A DNA stretch of 64,000 nucleotides from Burkholderia sp. BCC0506 (lineage in GTDB: Bacteria; Pseudomonadota; Gammaproteobacteria; Burkholderiales; Burkholderiaceae): NCBI RefSeq assembly GCF_902833145.1, contig NZ_CADFEN010000007.1, forward strand, positions 265,456 to 329,455, read 5' to 3'. The notes under the pieces are model-generated. The model was not told the DNA's origin, searched no databases, and saw only the letters and a program-made list of their open reading frames with translations. Below are positions 9,283-18,207 of the stretch, one piece after another (within the stretch, counting starts at the first letter, position 1; each line of letters begins with the position of its first letter). Position numbers and translations under genes: made by a program.

Positions 9283-11494
9283 TGCGTTTCGCGCCGGGCG
9301 CGATGCCGGCGCCGATATCGCGCGCTGGGCCGACCCGCTGATTTTCGCCGCACGGCATCTCGGCCTGGCCGTTTCGCCCGAGCAGGTGCGCGGCGCGGCG
9401 TCGTGGGCGAGCGTCGCGGAGCCGGAGGCCGCCGTCATCGAAGTCGCCGCGTCCGCGGGGCTCGCCGCGCAGTTCGTCGCCTTGCCGCCGGCGCGGCTCA
9501 CGCCGGCGATGCTGCCGGCGCTTGCCGTGTTCGACGATGCGCATGTCGGCGTGATCGTGTCGGTCGCGGCGGGGCGTGCGGTCGTCCAGTTCGTCTTCGA
9601 CGGCAAGCCGCTCGAACGCGCGATCGATCTCGACGCGCCGGTGCCGTCGTGGCCGGCCCGCATGCTGATCGTTCACGAGCGCGTCGCGCGGCGCGACGAA
9701 CGGATCGACGACTACCTGTCCGCCAAACCGGATACGTGGCTGCACGATCTGTTCGCGGCGCAGTGGAAGGTGTTGCTCGATCTCGGCGCCGGCTCGCTGT
9801 TCGGCAACCTGCTCGCGATCGCCACGTCGCTGTTCGCGATGCAGGTGTGGGACCGGGTGGTGCCGGCGCGGGCGACGCATACGCTGTGGGTGCTGGCTTC
9901 GGGCGTCGTGCTCGCGCTCGCGCTGGAGTTGTTGCTGCGTACCGCGCGCGTGTCGATCGCCGATCATTTCGGCAAGCAGGCGGATCTCAAGCTGTCCGCG
10001 ATGTTCTTCGCGCGCGTGCTCGACATCCGCAACGACGCGCGGCCGCGCTCGCCGGGCACGCTGGTCGCCCAGCTTCGCGACCTCGAACAGCTGCGCGAAC
10101 TGCTGACGTCGAGCACGATGGGCGTGCTGATCGACATCCCGTTCGTCGTCACATTTCTCTTCATCATCTGGCTGCTCGGCGGGCCGCTCGCGTTCGTGCC
10201 GCTCGCGGCGATCCCGCTGCTGATCCTGCCGGGCGTGCTTGCGCAAATCCCGCTGGCGAAGCTGTCGAACCAGGGGCTCGAGGAATCGGCGCTGCGCAGC
10301 GCGATCCTGATGGAGTCGATCTATCGCGCCGAGGACATCAAGGCGCTGCAGGCGGAGCCGCGCTTCCGGCAGTTGTGGGCGCATACGAACCGCGTGAATG
10401 CCGACATCGGCCTGCGGCAACGCCGGCTGGCCGGCCTGCTGGTCAATCTCGCGCAGACGGTGCAGCAGTTGGCCTACGCCGGCGTGCTGATCGCGGGCGT
10501 ATACGGCATCCTGGACTCCAGCCTGTCGTTCGGCGCGGTGCTGGCGTGTTCGATCCTGACCAGCCGTACGATCGCGCCGCTCGGCCAGATTCCGGCCGTG
10601 CTGTCGCGCATCCAGAACGTACGTGCAGGCAAGAAGGGCCTCGACAACCTGCTCGCGCTGCCGGTCGATCACGATCCGGCGGTCGATGCCTATCACAAGC
10701 CGGCACTCGTCGGCCGATATCGCTTCGAGCAGGTCGGATACAGCTTCGATCCCCTGGAAAAGCCGGTGCTCAGTATTCCGAATCTGTCGATCGAACCGGG
10801 TGAGCGCGTCGCGATTCTCGGCCGGGTCGGCGCGGGCAAATCGACGCTGCTGCGCTTGTTCGGCGGGCTCGCGACGCCGGTTCAGGGCCGTATCCTGTTC
10901 AACGACACGCCGATGCCGCTGATCGATGTCGCCGACGTCCGCCGCGATGTCGGAATGCTGCTGCAGGAATCGAGCTTGTTCTACGGCACGCTGCGCGAGA
11001 ACCTGCTGATCGCGAATCCGCTCGCGACCGACGAAGCGATGCTCGCCGCGATGAAGGTCGCCTGCGCGGATCAATTGCTGCTGCGGCAGCCGCATGGCCT
11101 CGACCTGAAGCTGCGCGAAAGCGGTCTTGGGCTGTCCGGCGGCCAGAAGCAGGCGCTGCTGCTGGCCCGCGTGATTCTGCGCTCGCCCAACGTGTTGCTG
11201 CTCGACGAGCCGACCGCGTCGCTCGACGAGGCGACCGAGCGCGCGATCGTCGAGCGCCTGCAGCAGTGGCTCGGCCATCGCACGTTGATCGTCGCGACGC
11301 ATCGTTATCCGGTGCTGTCGATCGTCGATCGCATCATCGTGCTCGATGGCGGACGCGTGGTGCGCGACGGTCCCAAGGACGAGGTGCTGGCCGCGTTGCG
11401 GGGATCCGGCACGCCGGAGCGCGCGGCCGCTTCGCGCGCGCCGGCCGGCGGCCCGGGCGCGTTGGCGACGCAGATGGCGGGGGAGGCACGATGA
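9275..11494 (+). CDS. Type I secretion ABC transporter (permease-ATPase, LapB-like)
   Basis: Inner membrane exporter of the giant adhesin, about 739 residues. It has an N-terminal C39-peptidase-like domain (residues about 1-140) in which no catalytic Cys is evident, as in exporters of RTX or adhesin substrates that are not leader-processed. An ABC transmembrane domain follows (about 160-450), then an ATPase domain with Walker A GRVGAGKST, signature LSGGQKQ and Walker B VLLLDEPTASLD. The ATG at 9275 overlaps the tolC-like stop, and its own stop overlaps the next ATG by 4 bp. The set therefore behaves as one operon. Confidence 0.93.
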   Translation: MNDAFRAGRDAGADIARWADPLIFAARHLGLAVSPEQVRGAASWASVAEPEAAVIEVAASAGLAAQFVALPPARLTPAMLPALAVFDDAHVGVIVSVAAGRAVVQFVFDGKPLERAIDLDAPVPSWPARMLIVHERVARRDERIDDYLSAKPDTWLHDLFAAQWKVLLDLGAGSLFGNLLAIATSLFAMQVWDRVVPARATHTLWVLASGVVLALALELLLRTARVSIADHFGKQADLKLSAMFFARVLDIRNDARPRSPGTLVAQLRDLEQLRELLTSSTMGVLIDIPFVVTFLFIIWLLGGPLAFVPLAAIPLLILPGVLAQIPLAKLSNQGLEESALRSAILMESIYRAEDIKALQAEPRFRQLWAHTNRVNADIGLRQRRLAGLLVNLAQTVQQLAYAGVLIAGVYGILDSSLSFGAVLACSILTSRTIAPLGQIPAVLSRIQNVRAGKKGLDNLLALPVDHDPAVDAYHKPALVGRYRFEQVGYSFDPLEKPVLSIPNLSIEPGERVAILGRVGAGKSTLLRLFGGLATPVQGRILFNDTPMPLIDVADVRRDVGMLLQESSLFYGTLRENLLIANPLATDEAMLAAMKVACADQLLLRQPHGLDLKLRESGLGLSGGQKQALLLARVILRSPNVLLLDEPTASLDEATERAIVERLQQWLGHRTLIVATHRYPVLSIVDRIIVLDGGRVVRDGPKDEVLAALRGSGTPERAAASRAPAGGPGALATQMAGEAR

Positions 11495-12663
11495 GCGATT
11501 TTCCGTGGTCGGCAAGCGGCGCGCGCGAGGCTGCGCCCGCCCGGCGGATACTGTGGCTGATCGTCGCCGCGCTGGCGATTTTCCTGGTGTGGTCGGTGTT
11601 CGCGAATCTCGACGAAGTCGCGGTCGGCGAGGGCAAGGTTACACCTGCCTCCAAAGGGCAGGTGATCCAGAGCCTCGAAGGCGGCATCCTGTCGGAGCTC
11701 GCGGTGCGCGAAGGCGACGTCGTGGATGCGGGCCAGCGGCTCGCGACGCTCGATCCGGTGCTTGCACGCTCGTCGATGGAGGAAACGCTCGAGCGGATCA
11801 CCGCGTTGCAGGGGCGCGCCGCGCGGCTGTATGCGGAGATGAACGACCTGCCCGGCATCGACTTCCCGGCGGAACTGGCGAACGAGAAGGCCGTGACCGC
11901 GCGCGAGCGTCAGCTGTTCGTCGCGAACCGTCGCGCGTTTCGCGAAAACGTCGCGAACCTGCGCGAACAGTTGCGCCTCGCCGAGGACGAGCTCCGGATC
12001 GCGTTGCCGCTGCTGAAAACCGGCGCGACCAACGAGGTCGAGGTGCTCCGGCTGCGTCAGAAGGCCGCCGAATTCTCGACGAAGCTCGCGTCGGCGCAGA
12101 GCGAGTACTACGTCGCGCTGAAAGCCGACTATTCGAAGACGATGGCCGATCTCGAACCGCTGCTGAAGGTTCGCGAAGGGCGGGCCGATCAGCTGCGCCG
12201 CACCGTGATTCGGTCGCCGGCGCGCGGCATCGTGAAGGATATCCGCGTGTCGACGGTCGGCGGCGTGATTGCGCCGGGCGGCATGCTGATGGAGATCGTG
12301 CCGCTCGACGACCAGTTGCTGATCGAGGCGCGCCTCAGCCCGCGCGACATCGCGTTCATTCATCCGGGGCAGGAAGCGACCGTGAAGATCACGGCGTTCG
12401 AGTCGTCGATCTACGGATCGCTGCCGGCGAAGGTCGAGCGGATCTCTCCCGACACGATCGAGGACCAGGTCGACCGGCGCGTGTATTACTACCGCGTCTA
12501 CGTGCTCACGCAGCACGCGTATCTGGAAACCCGCGACGGCAAACGGCATCCGATCCTGCCGGGCATGGTCGCCACCGCGGAGATTCGCACCGGGCGCCGC
12601 ACCGTGTTCGACTATCTCGTCAAGCCGTTGAACCGCGCGGCCGAGGCGTTGCGCGAACGCTAG
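11491..12663 (+). CDS. HlyD-family membrane fusion protein (LapC-like)
   Basis: Periplasmic adaptor linking the ABC transporter to the outer membrane channel, 390 residues. There is one N-terminal membrane anchor (about residues 18-37, ILWLIVAALAIFLVWSVFAN), a biotinyl-lipoyl half with GGILSELAVREGDVV, a long alpha-hairpin (about 90-220) and a beta-barrel C-terminus. The start ATG lies in an ATGA overlap with the ABC gene. With the adhesin, channel and ATPase it completes a dedicated T1SS. Confidence 0.93.
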   Translation: MSDFPWSASGAREAAPARRILWLIVAALAIFLVWSVFANLDEVAVGEGKVTPASKGQVIQSLEGGILSELAVREGDVVDAGQRLATLDPVLARSSMEETLERITALQGRAARLYAEMNDLPGIDFPAELANEKAVTARERQLFVANRRAFRENVANLREQLRLAEDELRIALPLLKTGATNEVEVLRLRQKAAEFSTKLASAQSEYYVALKADYSKTMADLEPLLKVREGRADQLRRTVIRSPARGIVKDIRVSTVGGVIAPGGMLMEIVPLDDQLLIEARLSPRDIAFIHPGQEATVKITAFESSIYGSLPAKVERISPDTIEDQVDRRVYYYRVYVLTQHAYLETRDGKRHPILPGMVATAEIRTGRRTVFDYLVKPLNRAAEALRER

Positions 12664-12681
12664 CGCGCCGGTACGGCACGG

Positions 12682-13242
12682 TCATGTGCGCGGCGCCGGA
12701 GCGCCGCGTTCGGCGCCCGGATACACGATCGTGCCGTCGTCCCGGATCACGGCGCCGGCCGTGAGGCGCGCGGGCTCCACGCGGTTGCGGCCCATGATGT
12801 GCAGCACCGTTTCGCCGCGCGCGATCAGGTAGTCGGACACGATGCGCCGGTGGCAGCGCCACCACACGGCTTCCGAACACATGATCGCGCAGCGCTGCTC
12901 GTGCCCCTGCGCGATCAGCCGGTCGAGGCCCGCGTGAAATTCGGGCGACAGCGCGTAGTCCGCGTAGCGGTGAAAGCTGCGATTCGTCCAGAAATCGTTG
13001 ACGTCGTCGGCTACGCCGTGCGACTTGCCGCGCAGGCCGCCGAGTTCGGCGATGTGTTCGTACGCGATGTCGGCGGCGGCAAGCACATCCGGCAGCGTCG
13101 CTTCGTTGAATTGCGGGTTGGTGCGCGAACGCGTCATCTTGCGGATATCCGCGAGCAGCGTGATCTCGACCGCGTCGAGGAGGTCGATGAATTCGTCGAG
13201 CGTGCGGTTCGAATGACCGATCGTGTAGAACGGGAGCGTCAT
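12682..13242 (-). CDS. DUF488 family protein
   Basis: 186-residue cytosolic protein of the DUF488 family, whose biochemical role is not settled. The family N-terminus (FYTIGHSNRTLDEFIDLL) and the C-terminal Cys/Trp-rich signature (CSEAVWWRCHRRIVSDYL) are both present, so the protein looks complete. The start is the ATG at 13242, 4 bp inside the upstream DUF2945 gene; the longer open frame upstream is out-of-frame coding of that gene. It is convergent with the hlyD-like gene. Confidence 0.88.
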   Translation of the reverse strand: MTLPFYTIGHSNRTLDEFIDLLDAVEITLLADIRKMTRSRTNPQFNEATLPDVLAAADIAYEHIAELGGLRGKSHGVADDVNDFWTNRSFHRYADYALSPEFHAGLDRLIAQGHEQRCAIMCSEAVWWRCHRRIVSDYLIARGETVLHIMGRNRVEPARLTAGAVIRDDGTIVYPGAERGAPAPRT

Positions 13243-13466
13243 GCGTCGTCCTGGTCGGCGATGCGTTCGAGCACGCGGCCGCGATGCGCGGCGACGTGAT
13301 CGGTCCGGTCGCTCTTGATCTCGTACTGCGGATCGTCGGGCGATGCGCGATGGCGATGGCCCTTGTAGTCGAAGTCGGCGGTGTGGATCGCGATGATCGT
13401 GCCGGTCACGTAGCCGGCCTCGGAATGCCAGCGGACGTGGTCGCCCAGCTTGAATGGTGTGGTCAT
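13239..13466 (-). CDS. DUF2945 (Tudor-like, hypervirulence-associated) small protein
   Basis: 75-residue protein matching the DUF2945 pattern: FKLGDHVRWHSEAGYVTGTI at the N-terminus, then GHRHRASPDDPQYEIKSD. This is an SH3/Tudor-like small fold of unknown function, sometimes called hypervirulence-associated in fungi. Its stop overlaps the start of the DUF488 gene (ATGA), so the two are translationally coupled and probably act together. An SD-like AGGAGGCACC is visible just upstream on the minus strand. Confidence 0.88.
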   Translation of the reverse strand: MTTPFKLGDHVRWHSEAGYVTGTIIAIHTADFDYKGHRHRASPDDPQYEIKSDRTDHVAAHRGRVLERIADQDDA

Positions 13467-13746
13467 GCCGCGGTGCCTCCTTGTGTCGATGCCGGGGCGG
13501 TCGGCCCTCGTGGCCTTGGCGGCGCGCGCCGGGGGCCGCGAGGGGGAACGTGCATGAATTCAGTATCGGCCGCCACCCCACACGGCAAAAGATACAGACG
13601 TGCGAACGGCAGGGCCTTGCCGCCTGCGCAATCGGCATGCCTTTCATTTTCATGACGACGTGGGTGTCGATCCCCCGCTTGCCCGCGTGAAATTGTCATG
13701 CTAGTTTTTCATGAAATTTCTCGGCGTAATTTTCACGGAAGCCCGC

Positions 13747-15036
13747 ATGTTCGTGCAATCCGACCGTCACGTCGCCAGCTACTACGCCGGCACCTACCCG
13801 GCACCGATCCCGCATCGGCCCGCGCTGGACGAACGCGTCGACGCCGACGTGCTGGTTGTCGGCGCGGGCTTCAGCGGGCTGCATACGGCACTGCGGCTCG
13901 CGCTTGCCGGCAAGCGCGTCGTGATGCTCGAAGCGAGCCGCGTCGCGTGGGCCGCATCGGGTCGCAACGGCGGACAGGCGCTGCTCGGCTGGTCGTGCGA
14001 CATGCAGCCACTCGAGGATGCGCTCGGCCGCGACGGCGCGCGCCTGCTGTGGGACAGCATGCGCTGGGCGGCGGCCGAAGTGCGCGAACTGCCGGCGCGG
14101 CACGGTTTCGACATCGACTACCGGCCCGGCAGCCTGTGGGCCGCGGTGCGGCCGCGGCGCGTCGCGATGCTGGCGCAGGCGCGCGACGAGGCGGCCGAGC
14201 GCTGGGGCTACGACCGGCTGCGCGTGATCGGGCGCGACGAGATGCCCGAATGGGTCGGCAGCACGCGCTATCTCGCGGCGCTCCACGACCCGGAGGCCGG
14301 CCACCTGAACCCGCTGAAACTCGCGCTCGGCCTCGCGCAGACGATCGAGCGCGCGGGCGGCCGCATCTTCGAACAGAGCCGTGTGCTTGACTGCCGCGAG
14401 ACGGCCGGCGGCCACGTCGCCCGCACCGCGCGCGGCGAGGTACGGGCGGACGTGCTGGTGCTGGCCTGCAATGCGTACGTCGACCGGCTCGACCGCGACC
14501 TCGCGCGCCGGCTGCTGCCGGTGGGCACGTATCAGGTCGCGACCGCGCCGCTCGCGCCCGACGTCGCGCGTGCGCTGCTGCCGCGAAACAGTTGCGTGAT
14601 CGACAACCAGTTCGTGCCCGACTACTTCCGCCTGAGTCCCGACGACCGGCTGCTGTTCGGCGGCGGCTGCACGTATCTCGGCGGCATCCCGGCCGATATC
14701 GCGGCGGCGACGCGCCCGCATCTCGAACGCGTGTTCCCGCAGCTGGCCGGCGTACCGCTCGACTACGCGTGGGGCGGTCACATCGACATCAGCATGCGTC
14801 GCACGCCGGACATCGGCCGCCACGGGCAGCGCTTCTGGCTGCAGGGATTTTCGGGGCACGGCGTGCTGCCGACGCTCGCCGGCGCGCGCGCGGTGGCCGA
14901 CGCCGTGCTCGGCGACGAACGCCTGCTCGCGCAGTACCAGCGCATTCGCAACCCGCGCTTTCCCGGCGGTGACCGGCTGGCCGCGCCGCTGGAGGCGATC
15001 GGCAAGGCCTGGTACCGTCTGCGCGATACCGTTTGA
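13747..15036 (+). CDS. puuB: FAD-dependent amine oxidase, gamma-glutamylputrescine oxidase-like
   Basis: Probable DAO-family flavoenzyme oxidising gamma-glutamylputrescine (or a related gamma-glutamyl amine) to the aldehyde. The Rossmann FAD motif VLVVGAGFSGLHTALRLA is near residue 35. The conserved SGRNGGQ and the late GFSGHG-V segment typical of this family are both present. The ATG at 13747 (MFVQSDRHVASYY) is preferred over the upstream 13711, which falls in an AT-rich regulatory stretch containing the palindrome TTTCATGAAA at 13707-13716. It is followed by an XRE-cupin regulator and a glutamine synthetase-like ligase, as in puu loci. Substrate is inferred from context. Confidence 0.8.
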   Translation: MFVQSDRHVASYYAGTYPAPIPHRPALDERVDADVLVVGAGFSGLHTALRLALAGKRVVMLEASRVAWAASGRNGGQALLGWSCDMQPLEDALGRDGARLLWDSMRWAAAEVRELPARHGFDIDYRPGSLWAAVRPRRVAMLAQARDEAAERWGYDRLRVIGRDEMPEWVGSTRYLAALHDPEAGHLNPLKLALGLAQTIERAGGRIFEQSRVLDCRETAGGHVARTARGEVRADVLVLACNAYVDRLDRDLARRLLPVGTYQVATAPLAPDVARALLPRNSCVIDNQFVPDYFRLSPDDRLLFGGGCTYLGGIPADIAAATRPHLERVFPQLAGVPLDYAWGGHIDISMRRTPDIGRHGQRFWLQGFSGHGVLPTLAGARAVADAVLGDERLLAQYQRIRNPRFPGGDRLAAPLEAIGKAWYRLRDTV

Positions 15037-15058
15037 TTGCACCGGAATCCATCACGTC

Positions 15059-15616
15059 ATGAACGAACAGGAAGAGATAGAAAGTCTGGCGATCCTGATC
15101 CGCGACCTGCGCAAGCATCGCAAGGTCACGCTCAACGATCTGGCCGAGCGGATCGGCCGCTCGGTCGGCTTTCTGTCGCAGGTCGAACGCGGGCTGTCGC
15201 GCCCGACGGTCGCGGATCTCACCGCGATCGGCGAGGCGCTCGGCGTGCCGACCACGTATTTCTACAGCCTGAGCAAGCCGCGCGGCGTGCCGTGGGTCAC
15301 GCGGCCCGACGAACGTCGCACCGTGTATTACGCGGCCGGCATTACCGACATCCTCGTGTCGCCGAACATGCGCTCGCGCTTCTCGATCCTCGAAAGCCAT
15401 CTCGCGCCCGGCGCGAGCAGCGGCGAGCGGCCGGTCGACGACAGTGACGAGCAGGGCGGCTTCGTGCTCGAAGGAGAACTGACGATCTGGCTCGATGGTG
15501 ACGACACGCCCGTCACGCTCGGCCCGAACGATGCATTCCAGCTTCCGGCGCACAAGCGCTTCCGCTACGCGAACCTGACCGACGCGCCGACGCGCGTGAT
15601 CTGGGTGTTCACCTGA
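15059..15616 (+). CDS. puuR: XRE-family regulator with C-terminal cupin (PuuR-like)
   Basis: 185-residue transcription factor. It has an N-terminal helix-turn-helix (residues about 10-65, including SVGFLSQVERGLSRPTV) and a C-terminal cupin sensor domain (about 110-185). PuuR-type proteins repress polyamine catabolism genes and are relieved by putrescine. It lies 22 bp after the oxidase and 152 bp before the ligase, so it likely regulates both; the ligand is inferred. The gene symbol is a role-based analogy. Confidence 0.8.
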   Translation: MNEQEEIESLAILIRDLRKHRKVTLNDLAERIGRSVGFLSQVERGLSRPTVADLTAIGEALGVPTTYFYSLSKPRGVPWVTRPDERRTVYYAAGITDILVSPNMRSRFSILESHLAPGASSGERPVDDSDEQGGFVLEGELTIWLDGDDTPVTLGPNDAFQLPAHKRFRYANLTDAPTRVIWVFT

Positions 15617-15768
15617 GTGGCCGGCGGGGCGGGCGGTGCTGCATGCCGCCGTGCCGCGCATGATGTTTGCAGTACTGATCGACATGCGGCGTGCGTTGCG
15701 CCGGGTGTCGCATGAATCCGGTTCGCCGCGCCGCGGCGCCGCCCTACGAGACATGGAAAGGATGAGAC

Positions 15769-17115
15769 ATGGCTGACGTCGTTCCCGCGCTGGTCAGTGA
15801 AGTCCGCGCGTTCCGGCAGGCGCACCCCGCGATTCGTTATGTCGACCTGATCTGCCTCGACCTGCCCGGGCATTTCTACGGCAAGCGCTACCCGATCGAT
15901 GCGCTCGAAAAGGTCGCGGCGGGTTCGCTGCTGAAGCTGCCGCAGAACTGCATCCTGCTCGGCACGCAAGGCGGGCTCTACAAGATCGGCGACTACTGTT
16001 TCAACGACGGCGACCCGGACGCCGTGCGCCGGCTGATCCCCGGCACGCTGAAGCCGGTGACCTGGGAGAAGCAGCCGCTCGGCCAGATGCTGATCACGAC
16101 CGACGGCACCGATTCGCCGGTCGAATTCGAGCCGCGCGAGGTGCTCGCGCGCGTGCTGCGGCGGTTCGCGGCGCGCGGCATCCGGCCGGTCGTCGCGTTC
16201 GAGCTCGAGTTCTACCTGTTCGATGCGCAGCTCGAGGACGGGATGCCGAAGTATCCGCGCGACCGCCTGTCCGACGATCGCGACGATCAGCCGAACATGC
16301 ATATCGAGCGGCTATCGCGCTTTTCCGACGTGCTGCACGAGATGGTCGACGTCGCGTGCGAGCAGGGCGTCGATGCGACGGTGATCACAGCCGAGCTCGG
16401 GCCCGGCCAGTTCGAGATCAACTTCGGCCATTGCGATGACGCGCTGCGCGCGGCCGACTGGTCCGCGATGTTCTGCCGCAGCACGCGCGGCGTCGCGTTG
16501 CGGCACGGCTATCGCGCGAGCTTCATGGGCAAGCCGTATCTGCATGCGCCGGGCAGCGGAATGCACGTGCACGTCAGCCTGTATGACGACGCGGGGCTCA
16601 ACCTGCTCGCGGCGGACGGGCAGCGGCCGCTGCGGCACGCGGTGGCCGGCTGCCTCGCGCTGCTGCCGCACTGCATGCCCGTGTTCGCGCCGAATCACAA
16701 TGCGTTCCGCCGCTACGGGGCGATGGTGAACGCGGCGAGCCGCGCGAGCTGGGGCTTCGAGGATCGCGACGCGTGCATCCGGATTCCGGAGTCGGATGCA
16801 TGCAACCTGCGGATCGAGCACCGGCTCGCGAGCGCGGATGCGAATCCGTACCTCGTGCTTGCAGCGATCCTCAGCGGGATGGAGCACGGGCTCGATGCGC
16901 GGCTCGCACCGATCGCGCCGCTCAACGAGGATCGCGGCAGCGGGATCGATTTCCCGAAGGAGATGCTGTCGGCGGTGGCCGCGATGCAGGATCATCCGGC
17001 CGTGCGCGAAGGGCTCGGCAGCGAGTTCGTGATGGTGTATTGCGAGAACAAGCGGCAGGAGGAGCTGGATTTCCGCAACGAGATCGGCGCGCGGGAGTAT
17101 CGGTGGTTTCTGTGA
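15769..17115 (+). CDS. puuA: Glutamine synthetase-family gamma-glutamylpolyamine ligase
   Basis: 448 residues. The GS catalytic fold is shown by AFELEFYLFD, the GPGQFEINFGH segment and the metal/ATP motif GSGMHVHVSLYD, followed by NHNAFRRYG. Such PuuA-like enzymes ligate glutamate to putrescine or other amines as the first step of the gamma-glutamylated pathway. An SD-like GAAAGGATGAG precedes the ATG. Gene context with an amine oxidase and a PuuR-like regulator supports a polyamine or monoamine substrate rather than ammonia assimilation; ethanolamine or another amine cannot be excluded. Confidence 0.85.
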   Translation: MADVVPALVSEVRAFRQAHPAIRYVDLICLDLPGHFYGKRYPIDALEKVAAGSLLKLPQNCILLGTQGGLYKIGDYCFNDGDPDAVRRLIPGTLKPVTWEKQPLGQMLITTDGTDSPVEFEPREVLARVLRRFAARGIRPVVAFELEFYLFDAQLEDGMPKYPRDRLSDDRDDQPNMHIERLSRFSDVLHEMVDVACEQGVDATVITAELGPGQFEINFGHCDDALRAADWSAMFCRSTRGVALRHGYRASFMGKPYLHAPGSGMHVHVSLYDDAGLNLLAADGQRPLRHAVAGCLALLPHCMPVFAPNHNAFRRYGAMVNAASRASWGFEDRDACIRIPESDACNLRIEHRLASADANPYLVLAAILSGMEHGLDARLAPIAPLNEDRGSGIDFPKEMLSAVAAMQDHPAVREGLGSEFVMVYCENKRQEELDFRNEIGAREYRWFL

Positions 17116-17140
17116 TTGACGCGCGCGCCGAGGAACCCGG

Positions 17141-17668
17141 TCAGGGAAGTGCGCGCCAGTAGCGCACTTCCTCGATCGGCGTACCGTCGATCTCGAACGT
17201 CTTGATGTCGCCTTCGGCAACGAAACCTTCGCGTTCGTAGAACGCCCTTGCCCGACGGTTCTTGACCAGTACCCACAGCGACACCCACGCATGGCCCGCG
17301 TCATGCAGCGATCGGCATGCGTGATCGACGAGCCGCGCACCGATGCCTTGCCCGCAATGCGACGGATGCAGATAGATCGCTTCGATTTCGCCCCACGAAG
17401 GATCCTTGTCGGTGTCGCGCGTCGGGCCGTAGGCGATCCATCCGGCCGGTGCGTGGTTCGCGAACGCGAGTGCGACGCGTGGCCGTCCCGCGTCGAGCGC
17501 GTCGCGCCACGCGGCCGTACGCTTGTCGACCGACAGGCCGGCGAGGAACGGGGCCGGCATGATATCCGTGTAGGTTGCTTGCCACGACGCGACGTGGATG
17601 TCGGCAATGGTCGCTGCATCGGCGGAGGCGGCCGCGCGGATGTCGATCGTCGTCGTGTTCGGTGCCAT
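17141..17668 (-). CDS. GNAT-family N-acetyltransferase
   Basis: 175-residue acetyl-CoA-dependent acetyltransferase of unknown substrate. The GNAT core is visible: motif A (AIYLHPSHCGQGIGARLVDHA, near residues 95-115) and motif B (VLVKNRRARAFYEREGFV). The ATG at 17668 is chosen because upstream sequence in the frame includes the hairpin at 17721-17755. It is convergent with the puuA-like gene, 25 bp apart. Confidence 0.85.
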   Translation of the reverse strand: MAPNTTTIDIRAAASADAATIADIHVASWQATYTDIMPAPFLAGLSVDKRTAAWRDALDAGRPRVALAFANHAPAGWIAYGPTRDTDKDPSWGEIEAIYLHPSHCGQGIGARLVDHACRSLHDAGHAWVSLWVLVKNRRARAFYEREGFVAEGDIKTFEIDGTPIEEVRYWRALP

Positions 17669-17720
17669 GCGTCCCTCGTGTGATCGGTTGCCGCATACCG
17701 CGTTGCTGTTTCTTTCAGGC

Positions 17721-17755
17721 GCGCCATGCCGCGAAGCGGCTTCGCGGCATGGCGC
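17721..17755 (-). terminator. Perfect 16-bp hairpin after lprI-like gene
   Basis: GCGCCATGCCGCGAAG (17721-17736) pairs perfectly with CTTCGCGGCATGGCGC (17740-17755) around a 3-nt loop. It lies 11 bp beyond the stop of the leftward LprI-like gene and before the acetyltransferase gene. There is no U-tract, so it may be a Rho-assisted terminator or an RNA stabiliser. Confidence 0.6.
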
Positions 17756-17766
17756 GCTCCGCGGCC

Positions 17767-18153
17767 TTATTCGCCGAGCTTCGACGTCACGCACCCGGTA
17801 CTCGAGCACTCGCGCTCACGCTCGCGCAGGAACGACAGCCGCGACTGCGTCATGTCGTTCGCGCACTGGATATCGACGAGGTAGCTGCTGCCGCGCGTCT
17901 CGCTGCATTGGGCATCGCGTTGTTTCAGCCACGCGAGCTGGCCGGCCTTCAGCGCCGCCTGCTGATCGCCGCTCAGTTGCTTGCGCAACCGGCCGTATTC
18001 GTCGTTGAGATCGCGGTCGGACTGCGAGAACTGCGTGCTCGTGCAATACACCTGGTCGAACGCGCTACGCGGCTTTGCGCAGCCGGCCGCGTGCGCGGCG
18101 AACGGAACGGCGAGCGCGAGCACGGCGCAGGATGCGAGCAGATTCTTCTTCAT
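17767..18153 (-). CDS. LprI-like (DUF1311) periplasmic protein, possible lysozyme inhibitor
   Basis: 128 residues with a clean signal peptide (MKKNLLASCAVLALAVPFAA, then HA/A). The mature part has the DUF1311/LprI pattern of paired cysteines (GCAKPRSAFDQVYC) and the LKAGQLAWLKQRDAQC helix. Members of this family include lysozyme inhibitors in mycobacteria; activity here is untested. It lies 54 bp downstream of an exported cell-wall amidase on the same strand, so the two may share an mRNA. A terminator-like hairpin follows. Confidence 0.82.
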   Translation of the reverse strand: MKKNLLASCAVLALAVPFAAHAAGCAKPRSAFDQVYCTSTQFSQSDRDLNDEYGRLRKQLSGDQQAALKAGQLAWLKQRDAQCSETRGSSYLVDIQCANDMTQSRLSFLRERERECSSTGCVTSKLGE

Positions 18154-18207
18154 GGTGAGGCTCCTGACTGGGTGAAAACCGTTGAACCCGACGGGCGAGA
18201 CCGTCGT

